The notes under the pieces: model-generated
The model's input: only the letters and a program-made list of their open reading frames with translations
Database searches by the model: none
Told to the model about the DNA's origin: nothing
Position numbers and translations under genes: made by a program
DNA from: Paenibacillus jilunlii
GTDB taxonomy: Bacteria > Bacillota > Bacilli > Paenibacillales > Paenibacillaceae
DNA: 64,000 nt
Reading direction: 5' to 3'
Assembly (NCBI RefSeq): GCF_900102965.1
Contig: NZ_FNGM01000002.1
Span: forward strand, 362,082-426,081
Shown here: in pieces, positions 27,603 to 37,148 of the stretch
Numbering within the stretch: the first letter of the stretch is position 1
Layout: every line of letters begins with the position of its first letter

Positions 27603-27630
27603 AAAGAGAAGCGCAAGGGCGCTTCTCTTT
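27603..27630 (+). terminator. Terminator ending the sps/pse operon
   Basis: Perfect stem AAAGAGAAGCGC / GCGCTTCTCTTT with loop AAGG, 44 bp after pseI. Its symmetry means it can also end the AraC gene transcript from the right. Confidence 0.93.
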
Positions 27631-27656
27631 GTTCAAGCAATACTTCTGACGGCCCT

Positions 27657-28568
27657 TTAAACCCTACCCAGCTTCTTCACCGGCCGCAGCACCGCATACC
27701 CGTAACCCTCCGGGAAATGACGCTGATAATCCTGCTTGGTATCCTCATCCCACTGATAGCCCATGCTTTCCGGATTATAATTCCAGGCCACCTGCTCCAC
27801 GGTCCGCATCACCCTTCCGTTGTCCTTCAGATAATCAAACGGCGGGTGGAAGAAGACCAGATACTCGGATTCAGGGATATCTCTGACCTCCATTCCCTCC
27901 GGGATCTCCCCGTTATAGTCCGCTGCCACAGGGATTCCATACAGGTACCCTTTTCGTCCGTTCTGGTAGAACCAGCCCGCGGTTTGGCCAATCTGTCCGG
28001 GCAGAGTATGATGGGACATGCTTTCCAGCGTTCCCGATACCTCGTCGCAATCATGACCGTGGTTCCAGAACTGGCCGTAATTGTCCACCTCAGCATCCCA
28101 GATTCCAATGAACTTATGGGCCGGTATGTGCTCGATTTTGATTTCCGCTTCCTGCAAATGCACCTGTTTCATCTTATCCCGCTCCTTGATTAAGTAGTGA
28201 TAAGGAGAGAACACTTCAGGGCGAATCGCGAGCGGAATGGGCCTGGGAGCCTTCCGGTAAGCATACGGTGTAATCTTAAAAGCTTTCACAAACGCCCGTG
28301 AGAACGCTTCCTGTGACGAAAAGCCGAACTTCACGGCAATGTCCAGAATACGGGCATCCGTGTCCCGCAGCTCCAGAGCAGCGCGGCTGATTCTCCGCTG
28401 CCAGATGTAGTCCCGCAGCGTCATTCCGGTCAGCGAGTGAAACTGCTTCGTGCAGTAATATGGCGAGTAGCCAAGCTGCTCCGACATTTTCAGAAGCGAA
28501 GGCACTGTAGTAAGATCCCTGTCGACCCAATCCACCATGAGCTGAACCATCTCATTCCATTCGTACAT
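27657..28568 (-). CDS. AraC-type regulator with GyrI-like effector domain
   Basis: 303 aa from ATG 28568, which has AGGAGGG about 8 bp upstream; a longer frame to 28673 lacks such a site. The AraC double helix-turn-helix is N-terminal (about 10-110; GYSPYYCTKQFHSLTGMTL and FSSQEAFSRAFVKAF), followed by an effector-binding domain of GyrI/AraC type (about 135-300; IEHIPAHKFIGIW, the FHPPFDY segment). Same architecture as Rob/SoxS-like multidrug sensors. Target unknown. Confidence 0.87.
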   Translation of the reverse strand: MYEWNEMVQLMVDWVDRDLTTVPSLLKMSEQLGYSPYYCTKQFHSLTGMTLRDYIWQRRISRAALELRDTDARILDIAVKFGFSSQEAFSRAFVKAFKITPYAYRKAPRPIPLAIRPEVFSPYHYLIKERDKMKQVHLQEAEIKIEHIPAHKFIGIWDAEVDNYGQFWNHGHDCDEVSGTLESMSHHTLPGQIGQTAGWFYQNGRKGYLYGIPVAADYNGEIPEGMEVRDIPESEYLVFFHPPFDYLKDNGRVMRTVEQVAWNYNPESMGYQWDEDTKQDYQRHFPEGYGYAVLRPVKKLGRV

Positions 28569-28653
28569 GTCGTGCCCCCTCCTTTCTCTATTGATCTTAG
28601 CAGGGCCCGGGGTTGTAGTTTTGACTTGAATTGCAGTAAAAGTCAGGTAAACC

Positions 28654-28680
28654 AAAAAGATGCCCGCAGGCATCCTTTTT
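28654..28680 (-). terminator. Terminator of the SLH-protein gene
   Basis: AAAAAGATGCC / GGCATCCTTTTT with loop CGCA and a single bulged base. On the minus strand a T run follows, 13 bp after the SLH gene stop. Confidence 0.8.
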
Positions 28681-28692
28681 GCTATCCTTATC

Positions 28693-31600
28693 TTAGTTTA
28701 CCGTGATGATTAACAGATCGCTTGCTTCCTTTTCGCCCTCTTTTGCAAACAGCTTAATGGTCTGACCGGATACTAAAGGATTAAAATACGTATTGAAAGA
28801 GAATGCACCGTCGCTCTGTACTATTGCGTAATCATAAACTTCATTGTTCTCATTTACAAGAAAAATGGTTGTATTAACATAATTACTCACTACGGCCCCG
28901 GAGTACGTACCCTGAATCTTCGCATCTCCTGCATTAACTGTGCTAGTAACTACAGGCATATCCGCTTTGGGGGCTGCTTGAATTGTTATATACAATGGAT
29001 CACTTGGTAGCTTGCCTGCTTCATCTGCAACGATATAGATTCGGTCTCCACCGTGCAGAATAGAGAACCATAATCCCATGGACCACTGTCCAGTGTTCAT
29101 GTCTGAGTACACACCAGTAAAGATTTGACGGCCATCTTCATGAAATACTTTGATAACAGTGCTTTTAGCGGCTGTACCACTTAACGCCCCCGTATATCCA
29201 TACACCTCGCTATTATTCAGCATAGGCTGGCTAGACTTTTCAACGGGAGCTGTCGCCGTAATTACAAGAGTATCACTTATCAGCTTCCCCCTTGAGTCGG
29301 CTCTGATGTTCAGCTTCTCTCCAGGAGAAACGGACTTTGGATAAGAAGGCATAGACAAGGAGAACTCCCCCTGCCCATTCGCTTCACTGCTGGAGATGAG
29401 GGTACCATCGCCACCATAAAGATACACAGTGTTATATGGCTCTGCCGTTCCATAGAATATAGAATCATCATCTGCATACACGGATGTTGTAACCTTCGGT
29501 ACAGGTGTCACAGCGGTAGGTTCTATCGCTGTAAAGATTAGGGGTTCACTCTCCTTCAAGCCCGCTGTAACCGCCGTCAGTTGGTATTGCCCATTTGGAG
29601 CGAGCTGCAAATTCCGGAAAGTAACCTTACCATTAAAGGTAGGGAATTCCTGAATAACGACGCCATTGATGTCTTTCAGAGATACCGATACTGATTGAGA
29701 ATACTGGAGAAACACTTCAATATCAGTATAATCACTGTAAACTTCGCCAACGATTGTTGGTGTCGGTGTAACAGGTCTATTGCCTACAGTCAGCGAAATG
29801 GGCTTACTAATGAGCTTTTCATAACCTTTGGCGGTTACATATAAAGTCTCCCCCGCAATCGGACGAGGATCTAATTGAATATCAATTTTGCCTCCATATT
29901 CCTGAGCGCTGGTTTTCCCCTGGCCAATTACCGTCCCATCGGACCGTTTGACCACAATGATTGAATCCCCTTCAGCCTTGCCGGTTACATGCCAGTCATT
30001 TTCGACTACACTGTCTATCTCAGGCTGTGCTGTTACCGCAGTGGAAGCTACGACATTGATAACGGCAGGATCACTTTTTCTTTTCCCCATTGCCTGTGCA
30101 TAGACCATCAGCTTCTCACCGGCAGCGAAGGTTACGTTGTCCCACAGATATATTCCGAACTTGTTGCCTGGGTTGTTATACATTCTACCAATTACAGTTC
30201 CATCTTCACGGGTTATCGTGATTTCACTGGAATCGTCCTCCACTGTACCTCTGATAATCTTGGTGTCCTCATATACCACACTGGTTACAACAGGAACATT
30301 GGTCTTCGGCCTTTCCACTACATTAACCTCAAACCGTTTACTGGTCCAACCGCTGCTGCCATACAGGGTAACAAACAATTTTTCCTTGTCTTTCAGGAGC
30401 AACCCAGGATTATAATCATATAAATTGAAGCTGAAAAAAGTATCGAAATTGCCAGACGGACCATTCAGTTCCGTTCCATTCTCCGACTCCACCTTGACTT
30501 TGAACGGCTCTCTTAAATAGAAAACACTGCCAGAAAAATAAGGGTTATCTGTATAGATAATTGGCTCAACCTTTGGTTCAGGCGTCTTTTCTTTGATGAT
30601 GATATCTGGCAGGGTCACATCTTTACCTGCTTCTACTGTGAATTCATCCGTATAATATCTGTATGGCGAGATACGGATATCCACAAAATAAGTGCCAGGT
30701 ACCACATTGCTGAAAACGATCTCCCCGCTTTTGCCAGCTATGCTAGTGTACGTTCCTTGTGTCCCCTTCACTCCTGATAAGAAGACAAGCAAGTTGAAGG
30801 CAGGACGCGGTGTGGTCGCAGTATAGGGCTGAATGAATACTCGCCCTGTTACGCTAACGTTCGACTTCGGTATGGTAATGGATTCGGATAACAGAGGGAT
30901 TCCACTTTTAAAAGACAGGGAGTATACGACCACCTGATTAACTTCACCGTTGCCAATCGACGGGATCGTCAGTCTCACTGTCGTTTTGTTGTCCAGCAGG
31001 GTAATATGAGAAACAGCCACCTTTTGAAAATCTTCATTGTTCACTTTGCCAAGCACCGCGAAATCCGCAGCTTCAGGCAGCGTGGTTAGGCTTTGGTTAA
31101 ACAGGACATCAATTGTTCCATTGGCGGCAGTAATGCGGGTCACAGCCAAGGCTGGATTCACAGGTCCAGCTCCGCCTCCGTTGCCAGGGTCAGAGGTACC
31201 TCCACCCCCACCTCCAGAAGCACCACCGCCGCCTCCAACTGAAGGAACGACAGGCGTCTCTTCTTTTGGCAGTACAGAATCTTTTGCCTCCTCGGACAAT
31301 ACTATTCCCTTAACTTTACCTTCGCCAGAAATAGTCAACTTGCTCTTTAATTCCAGCTTCTGAATGATGACGTCTTTGTTAAGAAGTAACTTTGGAATCA
31401 CAAGACCTTCCTTAATAAATAAGCTGGCTACGGTACCTGAACGAACATTGAATTCATTGAGGCTTGCATTAACAGAGACATTGTTAAAGTCACCTGCGAG
31501 TAGTATCTTCCGCGCTGAGGTTGCCTGTGTTTCGGGAAGTACCTTTACATTCACAAAACCATCGCCAGAAATACCATTTTCTTCGATGCTGGCACTGGAT

Positions 31601-32547
31601 AGAACCTGCGTATCCTGAATAGTGGTAGTACCCTCTGCAACCATTCGGACGGCTTGATTCAATCTGTTCACATACACGGTTCCCAACTGACTGTCCTTGA
31701 TATGGATGCTGTTCGTGCCTCCGCCTTCAATCCACGTTACCCCATCCACCTGAACTTGTTCAAGGGACACCTCCCCATCCGCGACCTCTTTCGAAATCAG
31801 CAAATCGCCCAGAATATGCATGTTCTTAAGCGTAACATTTGAGGATTGAACTCTAACATCGCCATGTACCGTATTCACCTTAGACTCGCCAAAAACACCT
31901 GCCTTATCGTACACGACCGTACTCAATGCCAGCGCCTTCTTAATCACTACCACAGACTCAGCACGGGTCATTTCACGCTGTGGCTGAAACCTTCCATCCG
32001 GATCACTGCTCATAATGCCCTTATCCAAAAGATAGCTGATTGCAGGCTTGCTCCAGTCAGGAATGAGATTCGCATCTTTTGCAGGAACCGCAACGGATTC
32101 CCCTTTATTGTTGAGCTCTAGTAATCTCGATAGGATAACGGCTGTTTCTTGTCTCGTTATTTGTTTCTCAGGACGAAAGGTATGATCGTTGAAGCCGCTA
32201 ATATAGCCTTGTGCCATAGCTTTTTGCACTTCTATGTATGCCCAGTTCGTTTGTTTTAGATCTTTAAAGCCGATAGTGGTCGTATCAGAATACTTAAAAG
32301 CCCTGTTCACGAGAGCTACAAATTCTCCCCTAGTTACTTCAGCCCCCGGCCGGAAGGTATGATCAGGATATCCCGTAATTAGTCCTTTATCCAGCCATTC
32401 TTGAATATCTGTCTCCGCCCAATGTCCCTTAATATCTGTCATTTGCTCCGTACCAGCGTAAATACGTGAAAAAGGCAAGAGCACAAATAAGATTAAAATG
32501 AAGCAAGTATTTCTAAAGAACCGATGCTTAACCAATAGATAGGTCAC
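28693..32547 (-). CDS. Large SLH-domain surface protein with Ig-like repeats
   Basis: 1284 aa. Signal peptide at 1-32 (FILILFVLLPFSRIYA). Three SLH domains at about 37-80, 97-140 and 158-200 (GHWAETDIQEWLDKGLITG, TRGEF, TRQET, TRAES), which bind pyruvylated wall polysaccharide. Residues about 215-430 look like a right-handed beta-helix. A glycine-rich linker (about 445-475) is followed by some eight Ig-like repeats of 85-95 residues to the end, each with a pattern like ITREDGTVIG. No catalytic domain recognised; adhesin or scaffold role is inferred. Start GTG 32547 overlaps GGGGAG; TTG four codons in is an alternative. Confidence 0.88.
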   Translation of the reverse strand: MTYLLVKHRFFRNTCFILILFVLLPFSRIYAGTEQMTDIKGHWAETDIQEWLDKGLITGYPDHTFRPGAEVTRGEFVALVNRAFKYSDTTTIGFKDLKQTNWAYIEVQKAMAQGYISGFNDHTFRPEKQITRQETAVILSRLLELNNKGESVAVPAKDANLIPDWSKPAISYLLDKGIMSSDPDGRFQPQREMTRAESVVVIKKALALSTVVYDKAGVFGESKVNTVHGDVRVQSSNVTLKNMHILGDLLISKEVADGEVSLEQVQVDGVTWIEGGGTNSIHIKDSQLGTVYVNRLNQAVRMVAEGTTTIQDTQVLSSASIEENGISGDGFVNVKVLPETQATSARKILLAGDFNNVSVNASLNEFNVRSGTVASLFIKEGLVIPKLLLNKDVIIQKLELKSKLTISGEGKVKGIVLSEEAKDSVLPKEETPVVPSVGGGGGASGGGGGGTSDPGNGGGAGPVNPALAVTRITAANGTIDVLFNQSLTTLPEAADFAVLGKVNNEDFQKVAVSHITLLDNKTTVRLTIPSIGNGEVNQVVVYSLSFKSGIPLLSESITIPKSNVSVTGRVFIQPYTATTPRPAFNLLVFLSGVKGTQGTYTSIAGKSGEIVFSNVVPGTYFVDIRISPYRYYTDEFTVEAGKDVTLPDIIIKEKTPEPKVEPIIYTDNPYFSGSVFYLREPFKVKVESENGTELNGPSGNFDTFFSFNLYDYNPGLLLKDKEKLFVTLYGSSGWTSKRFEVNVVERPKTNVPVVTSVVYEDTKIIRGTVEDDSSEITITREDGTVIGRMYNNPGNKFGIYLWDNVTFAAGEKLMVYAQAMGKRKSDPAVINVVASTAVTAQPEIDSVVENDWHVTGKAEGDSIIVVKRSDGTVIGQGKTSAQEYGGKIDIQLDPRPIAGETLYVTAKGYEKLISKPISLTVGNRPVTPTPTIVGEVYSDYTDIEVFLQYSQSVSVSLKDINGVVIQEFPTFNGKVTFRNLQLAPNGQYQLTAVTAGLKESEPLIFTAIEPTAVTPVPKVTTSVYADDDSIFYGTAEPYNTVYLYGGDGTLISSSEANGQGEFSLSMPSYPKSVSPGEKLNIRADSRGKLISDTLVITATAPVEKSSQPMLNNSEVYGYTGALSGTAAKSTVIKVFHEDGRQIFTGVYSDMNTGQWSMGLWFSILHGGDRIYIVADEAGKLPSDPLYITIQAAPKADMPVVTSTVNAGDAKIQGTYSGAVVSNYVNTTIFLVNENNEVYDYAIVQSDGAFSFNTYFNPLVSGQTIKLFAKEGEKEASDLLIITVN

Positions 32548-32572
32548 TCCCCATTAGAATTTAGTGAAAGCA

Positions 32573-32863
32573 CTATATAGATTGAACTTGAAAAAGCAAA
32601 GAGCTGTTATCGTTAGTGAAAAAAGTATCACTAATCGAACTCATTCGGCTTATGGAGTATTCCATGTAGGAAAAGCACCACTAATCCGACTGAAAGCGAC
32701 CATAGGGGATGAATATGCAGGAATTAGGTGTACAAAATCCAACTAAAACCTTCTGCAACCAGAATTTCAGCTAATTAGTTTTACTTTTTCCACTTCGCTT
32801 CAGTTCCTGGTGCGTTTCATTGAGACCCCTAAGCCTTCAAGTTCTCCAGTTCAATTTATATAG
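32573..32863. repeat. Intergenic element with inverted ends
   Basis: CTATATAGATTGAACT (32573-32588) and AGTTCAATTTATATAG (32848-32863) form 16-bp inverted ends with one mismatch. Inside are several degenerate copies of a GTGAAAAAAG-ACTAATC motif. A third copy of the end, in direct orientation, is at 53910. No gene inside is convincing. This fills most of the 32548-33023 gap; the rest is AT-rich and featureless. Confidence 0.6.
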
Positions 32864-33023
32864 GGCCAAAGACCTTAACTGCATGCAAAAATCCAGTGCT
32901 TTAGGTTAATTCTATAAAAGTTCTATTTTTCCTTTTTATCCCCTAAAATTTTCCCGTTCGCACAAGCCACACCTCATTCCCTGAGTAATATAGGAGTAAA
33001 TAGTACAACGAGGTGAATAGCAA

Positions 33024-33425
33024 ATGGGACAGCCAACTAAGATCCGCAAGCGGGCCAAGGCGCTGAAGGGCCGGCCAGTCTGCATTACACTTCATGACGG
33101 ACGTTCGTATGTAGGTTATATCACCGGGGTGGAAAAGGAAGTGCTGATTCTCTCCAGACCCCATACAAGTACAGCCCGGGCATCCGGCAAGAAACCGTCC
33201 AGCCGTAAGCAGAAAGCTGAAGTCTCCTCATTCATGCCGCTTTTCGGCTCTCTTCTGGGAGGCTCGGGAGCAAGTGCAGGCTTAGCGTCAGGGCTTGGCG
33301 GCGGCTTGCGCTTCCTGGGATTTATCCAAAAGGCAATGCCGGTGATGAAGATGGGCTACGGTATGATTAAAACCATCCGCCCCTTTTTTAACGGTCTGAA
33401 GGGGCTTATGGGAAACGGCGGCTAA
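33024..33425 (+). CDS. Small protein with Sm-like N-terminal domain
   Basis: 133 aa, no named family recognised. Residues 10-48 look like an Sm/LSm fold: basic start, then LKGRPVCITLHDGRSYVGYI and EVLILSRP, the strand pattern of Hfq- and YlxS-type folds. Residues 50-70 are Lys/Ser-rich, and 75-133 are Gly-rich and hydrophobic (FGSLLGGSGASAGLASGLGGG), perhaps membrane-associating. ATG follows GAGGTG. Followed by its own terminator. Function unknown. Confidence 0.75.
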   Translation: MGQPTKIRKRAKALKGRPVCITLHDGRSYVGYITGVEKEVLILSRPHTSTARASGKKPSSRKQKAEVSSFMPLFGSLLGGSGASAGLASGLGGGLRFLGFIQKAMPVMKMGYGMIKTIRPFFNGLKGLMGNGG

Positions 33426-33452
33426 GCTTGTTGCGCAGATAAGCAAAAACAC

Positions 33453-33479
33453 AAAAGACACCTGCAGGGGTGTCTTTTT
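33453..33479 (+). terminator. Terminator after the Sm-like gene
   Basis: AAAAGACACC, TGCA loop region, GGGTGTCTTTTT. One of five intergenic stems in the window built on GACACC/GGTGTC. Confidence 0.88.
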
Positions 33480-33516
33480 GGTCTGCGTCTGCCTTTGATC
33501 CGTCCAACCCGTCCTT

Positions 33517-34163
33517 TCAATGCTTAGCCAAATCCTCCAACAAAGCCAGATGTGAGAGGCTATCCTTTGTGCTTCCCCCTTCACCCGGCTTCAGATCAAA
33601 GATTCGGTCGACAAATTGGTTAACCTCCAGCAGCATCGCCTGCCGCTCTTCCGGTGTTACACGTGGTACCGAATACAGCAGCTTAAGCTCAGCATCCGCA
33701 AACTTGGCGAAGCCGAACAAATTGTCGTTGGCCGCGTAGAGCAAATCCTTTTGCCGGGAGGTGCGGATATAGTCCTCCGAAGAGCCTGTGGTAAAAATGG
33801 AGTACGCACGTTTGCCCTCCAGTCCGTATACCCCCTCCGCAGAGCGGACCAGCGCTGTTGTGAACACCCGGTCGATATATCCCTTAATGACTGCCGGAAA
33901 TGCCCCCCACCATACGGGAGAATGATAATCATCGCATCAGCCCACAATAAGTCCTCCTGCTCCTTCGCTACATCCGCTGGCAAAACCTTGGTGAACTTGG
34001 CTTCCAGATCCTTCAGTGCAAGCACCGGATCAAAGGACAGCTGTATCAGATCCTTCACCTTAATTGCAGCCCCGCGTTGCTTCAGATGGGTGGTAAGCTG
34101 CTCCAAAATCGCTTTGTTAAAGCTCTTATCGTACGGATGACCGTATAAAATACTAATGTTCAT
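33517..34163 (-). pseudogene. Frameshifted NAD(P)H oxidoreductase, flavodoxin fold
   Basis: The 5' part (from ATG 34163) reads MNISILYGHPYDKSFNKAI and continues to MIIILPYGGG, after which the frame is lost. The 3' part, in another frame from about 33915 to 33517, carries AFPAVIKGYIDRVFTTALV and EGKRAYSIFTTGSS. Joining them by restoring one base near 33913-33917 (CCGTATGG where CCGGTATGG is expected, giving PVWWG) yields one continuous quinone-reductase/NQO1-like protein of about 215 aa. Either a recent mutation or a sequencing error. Divergent from the HxlR regulator. Confidence 0.85.
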
Positions 34164-34338
34164 GCTACTCGCCTCCGGAATGAATAATTGGCTTGCCAAT
34201 GCCTTAATGCTAAGGTACTGTTAAGCCAATGGTATCCAAAGGACAAGTAGGCAGTTTTATAGTATATACTATCATAAATCATACTAATTGATTTCACAGG
34301 GTTTACAGTATACAAATGCAGTAAGGAGAAGGATCAGG

Positions 34339-34719
34339 ATGAGCGAAAACACTGATTTTTTTACAAACTGCCCTTTAACCAAGGTGCAAAAAATCGTCGG
34401 CGGCAAATGGAAAATTGTCATTCTGTGGTATTTGTCACGCGGCCCTAAACGATTCGGAGAAATCAAACGCACCTTTCCGGATATCACCCAGGCGATGCTG
34501 ACCAAACAGCTTAGGGAGCTTGAAGAGGACGGTTTTGTGCACCGTGAGATTTTCAGGAAAATCCCTCCCCGGGTGGAATATTCACTAACTGCCACCGGAG
34601 AGAATTTCGTTCCCATCCTGCGCAGCATGTATGACTGGGGAGAGGTTCATCTCGGAGCCGCCAAGGAGCAGAGTCCGTCCAAAGATTCACTCGCCTTGTC
34701 TGGTCCGCTTATCTTTTAA
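34339..34719 (+). CDS. HxlR-family transcriptional regulator
   Basis: 126-aa winged-helix protein of HxlR/MarR-like type. Hallmarks: CPLTKVQKIVGGKWKIVILW, RFGEIKRTFPDITQAMLTKQLREL and REIFRKIPPRVEYSLTATG. ATG at 34339 follows AAGGAG; the frame extends upstream without a good site. HxlR regulators often respond to electrophiles and control divergent oxidoreductase genes, here the frameshifted one. The last 11 bp overlap the tail of the convergent spore hydrolase gene. Confidence 0.9.
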   Translation: MSENTDFFTNCPLTKVQKIVGGKWKIVILWYLSRGPKRFGEIKRTFPDITQAMLTKQLRELEEDGFVHREIFRKIPPRVEYSLTATGENFVPILRSMYDWGEVHLGAAKEQSPSKDSLALSGPLIF

Positions 34720-35992
34720 CCACCCGAAAATTATCCTCAATCAGCAGCCAGTTCTGCGGAAATGGAAGCCCCAGCTTCCAGTAGCTGATCCCTCTGAGAC
34801 CCAGCTCCTTCAGCAGCGTGAATTTGGCCTGAATCGACCGGGCATCCTCGAACCAGACCTTGTGGGGCTTGCCGGCATCGTCGGTATAGTCAAAATGCGG
34901 TGCCTGATCCTTATAGTCGTACTGAATCGCCGCGTTCCTGCTTCTGGCCAGATCAATCGCCGCCTGGGGACTTATTGCCTTGGCATAGGGTCCGCCCGCA
35001 ACATAAGGCAACGTCCAGTCATAGCCGTAGAGGTTCTGCCCCATCATGATTTTGGCCCCCGGCATTTCACTTAAGGCATATTCCAGTACCTTGCGGACAG
35101 GCCCGATCGGCGAGACCGGCATCGGCGGCCCTCCGCTATATCCCCACTCATACGTCATAATGATCACAAAATCGGCGACCTCGCCATGCACCTTATAATC
35201 GTGGGCAGTGTACCAGGCACCTGTCTGGGTTCTGCTCGTCTTAGGGGCCAGAGCGGTTGACAGCAGGAACCCCTCCTGATGAATCCGGCCCGCTGCTTTC
35301 CGCAGAAAAGCATTGTACGCCTCACGGTCCTCCGGACGGAGAAATTCAAAGTCAAAGTGGATGTCCCGGAAGCCCAGCTGCTTCGCGGTGCTGATGATGT
35401 TTTCCAGCAAACGGCTCTGAACAGCCTGATCATTTAAAATGATCCGCCCCAGCTCTGAGCTGAACTGGGCATTCTCCAGATTGGTCACGACCATCATCAA
35501 GGTTACCCGGTGTTGTGCGGCAGTCGAAACCAGATCATCTAGGGGCGGCGCCTCAAGGGAACCATCCCGCTGCACCTGGAAGCTGAAGGGAGCCAGATAC
35601 GTGAGATGGGGCGCAGCTTCTGCGGCAGCATTCTGCAGGCTCTGGGACACTTCCCCTCTTGGCTCTATGTAGGCGTTAATTTCGGCATTCCGCTTCGGTC
35701 TAGGCGGAATATATAAGCGAAGCCCTATCTGCAGCGGCTGATTCAAGGATAACTGGTTGCTTGCGGCCAAATCACTGACGCCTATACCGAACCTGCGGGC
35801 GATAGTATACAAGCTGTCCCCTGGCTGAACCCAGTAATACATCCCTGTTATTGGAATTATCAGCGTTTGTCCAACCACCAGTCTGCCAGGTGCGGACAGT
35901 TGATTTGCTTCACTAATCTCATCTGCGGTTACCCCATAGGCCTGTGCGATGCCGTACAGCGATTGACCTGCTTGCACAACATGAATTTGCAT
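34709..35992 (-). CDS. LysM-GH18 spore peptidoglycan hydrolase (SleL/YaaH-like)
   Basis: 427 aa from ATG 35992, with GGAGAGGG upstream. Two LysM domains (about 2-46 and 50-95; HVVQAGQSLYGIAQAYG and YWVQPGDSLYTIARRFG) bind cortex glycan, followed by a GH18 catalytic domain (about 105-427). The catalytic strand reads DIHFDFEFL with the acid-base Glu; MTYEWGYSGGPP and the C-terminal GISYWKLGLPFPQNW are family features. SleL-type enzymes cleave muramic-delta-lactam cortex during germination. No signal peptide, as in B. cereus SleL. Confidence 0.9.
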   Translation of the reverse strand: MQIHVVQAGQSLYGIAQAYGVTADEISEANQLSAPGRLVVGQTLIIPITGMYYWVQPGDSLYTIARRFGIGVSDLAASNQLSLNQPLQIGLRLYIPPRPKRNAEINAYIEPRGEVSQSLQNAAAEAAPHLTYLAPFSFQVQRDGSLEAPPLDDLVSTAAQHRVTLMMVVTNLENAQFSSELGRIILNDQAVQSRLLENIISTAKQLGFRDIHFDFEFLRPEDREAYNAFLRKAAGRIHQEGFLLSTALAPKTSRTQTGAWYTAHDYKVHGEVADFVIIMTYEWGYSGGPPMPVSPIGPVRKVLEYALSEMPGAKIMMGQNLYGYDWTLPYVAGGPYAKAISPQAAIDLARSRNAAIQYDYKDQAPHFDYTDDAGKPHKVWFEDARSIQAKFTLLKELGLRGISYWKLGLPFPQNWLLIEDNFRVVKR

Positions 35993-36137
35993 ATTACCAC
36001 CCTCTCCATCACCGGACAACGAATATTACATTTTATTCGGCTGAACGGGAGGGTATGCAGCCAGGTCCAAAAGACCAAACGGACTTATCCCACAGAAACA
36101 TGATTTGTGGCGTGAAACACATAAATCCTTACCTCTC

Positions 36138-36166
36138 AAAAAAAGCCCCTATTTAAGGGGCGGTTT
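36138..36166 (-). terminator. Terminator of the GSP39-type SDR gene
   Basis: AAAAAGCCCC, loop TATTTAA, GGGGCGGTTT; T run on the minus strand. A second, GC-rich hairpin at 36208-36231 (GGCCAGG, CGGC-A-GCCG, CCTGGCC) lies between it and the SDR stop. Confidence 0.82.
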
Positions 36167-36251
36167 ATACACTATTCACATTGTCCGCGGGCGAGCATAT
36201 CCAGCTTGGCCAGGCGGCAGCCGTCCTGGCCCGCCGCTTGTCACAAGATGC

Positions 36252-37148
36252 TTATGGCGTTGGCATGCCGCCGTTGGCGTTCAGCGTTTCACCGCTGATG
36301 TAGCTCGACTCTTGGCTGGCCAGGAATACATAGGCCGGGGCCATTTCAGCCGGCTGCCCCGGTCGGCCAAGCGGGGTCTTGGCTCCGAAGTCCTTCAGCA
36401 CCTCCGTCGGCTGTCCGCCGGATACCTGGAGCGGCGTCCATACCGGACCAGGGGCCACAACGTTGACCCGGATCCCCTTGCCGGCAACCTGCTGGGCGAG
36501 AGACTTGCTGAACGTATTGATCGCAGCCTTGGTTGTTGCGTAATCTAACAGAATCGGTGAAGGCTCATAAGCCTGAATCGAAGAGGTGTTGATAATCGTG
36601 CTGCCCGGCTTCATATGCTTAAGCGCCGCTTTGCACAGCCAGAACAGTCCGTAGACATTGGTTTTGAATGTGGCATCGAACTGCTCTGTGGTAAGGTCAG
36701 CGATCTCCGGGACGAACTGCTGCATGCCTGCGATATTCGCCAGAATATCAATGCCTCCCAGCTTCTCCATAGCGGCAGCCACGAGCTGTTCACTGTATTT
36801 CTCATCCTTCAGATCACCCGGCACAGCGACTGCGGTGCGGCCTGCTTCCTGCACTAGCTTAATCACTTCTTGAGCATCCTTTTCTTCCTCAGGCATATAA
36901 GAGAGAACCACATCTGCACCTTCCCGGGCAAAAGCAACCGCCACCGCGCGGCCAATTCCGCTGTCCGCTCCGGTTACAATCGCTTTGCGGCCGGCAAGAC
37001 GCCCGGTTCCTCGGTACGTATCTTGTCCCGCATCCGGCAGCGGGTTCATTTCCTGTTCAAGGCCCGGAGGGTTCTGCTGCTGCTCAAATTCCGGACCAGC
37101 CTTAGTGTACTGCTTGACCGGGTCCTGCATCTTGTATTGGTCAGTCAT
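36252..37148 (-). CDS. SDR-family oxidoreductase, general stress protein 39 type
   Basis: 298 aa short-chain dehydrogenase. An N-terminal extension of about 45 residues rich in Gln/Pro (PVKQYTKAGPEFEQQQNPPG) precedes the cofactor loop IVTGADSGIGRAVA, the NIAGMQ motif, the catalytic Ser in IINTSSIQAYEP and YATTKAA. The extension and C-terminal GETLNANGGMPTP are features of YdaD/YhdF/YhxC-type stress proteins in Bacillus. ATG follows GAGGAGG. Substrate unknown. Confidence 0.9.
   Translation of the reverse strand: MTDQYKMQDPVKQYTKAGPEFEQQQNPPGLEQEMNPLPDAGQDTYRGTGRLAGRKAIVTGADSGIGRAVAVAFAREGADVVLSYMPEEEKDAQEVIKLVQEAGRTAVAVPGDLKDEKYSEQLVAAAMEKLGGIDILANIAGMQQFVPEIADLTTEQFDATFKTNVYGLFWLCKAALKHMKPGSTIINTSSIQAYEPSPILLDYATTKAAINTFSKSLAQQVAGKGIRVNVVAPGPVWTPLQVSGGQPTEVLKDFGAKTPLGRPGQPAEMAPAYVFLASQESSYISGETLNANGGMPTP

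Noticed and set aside
32564-32746. 60-codon frame in the gap after the SLH gene
   Set aside because: Lies inside the intergenic repeat element and lacks a ribosome binding site.
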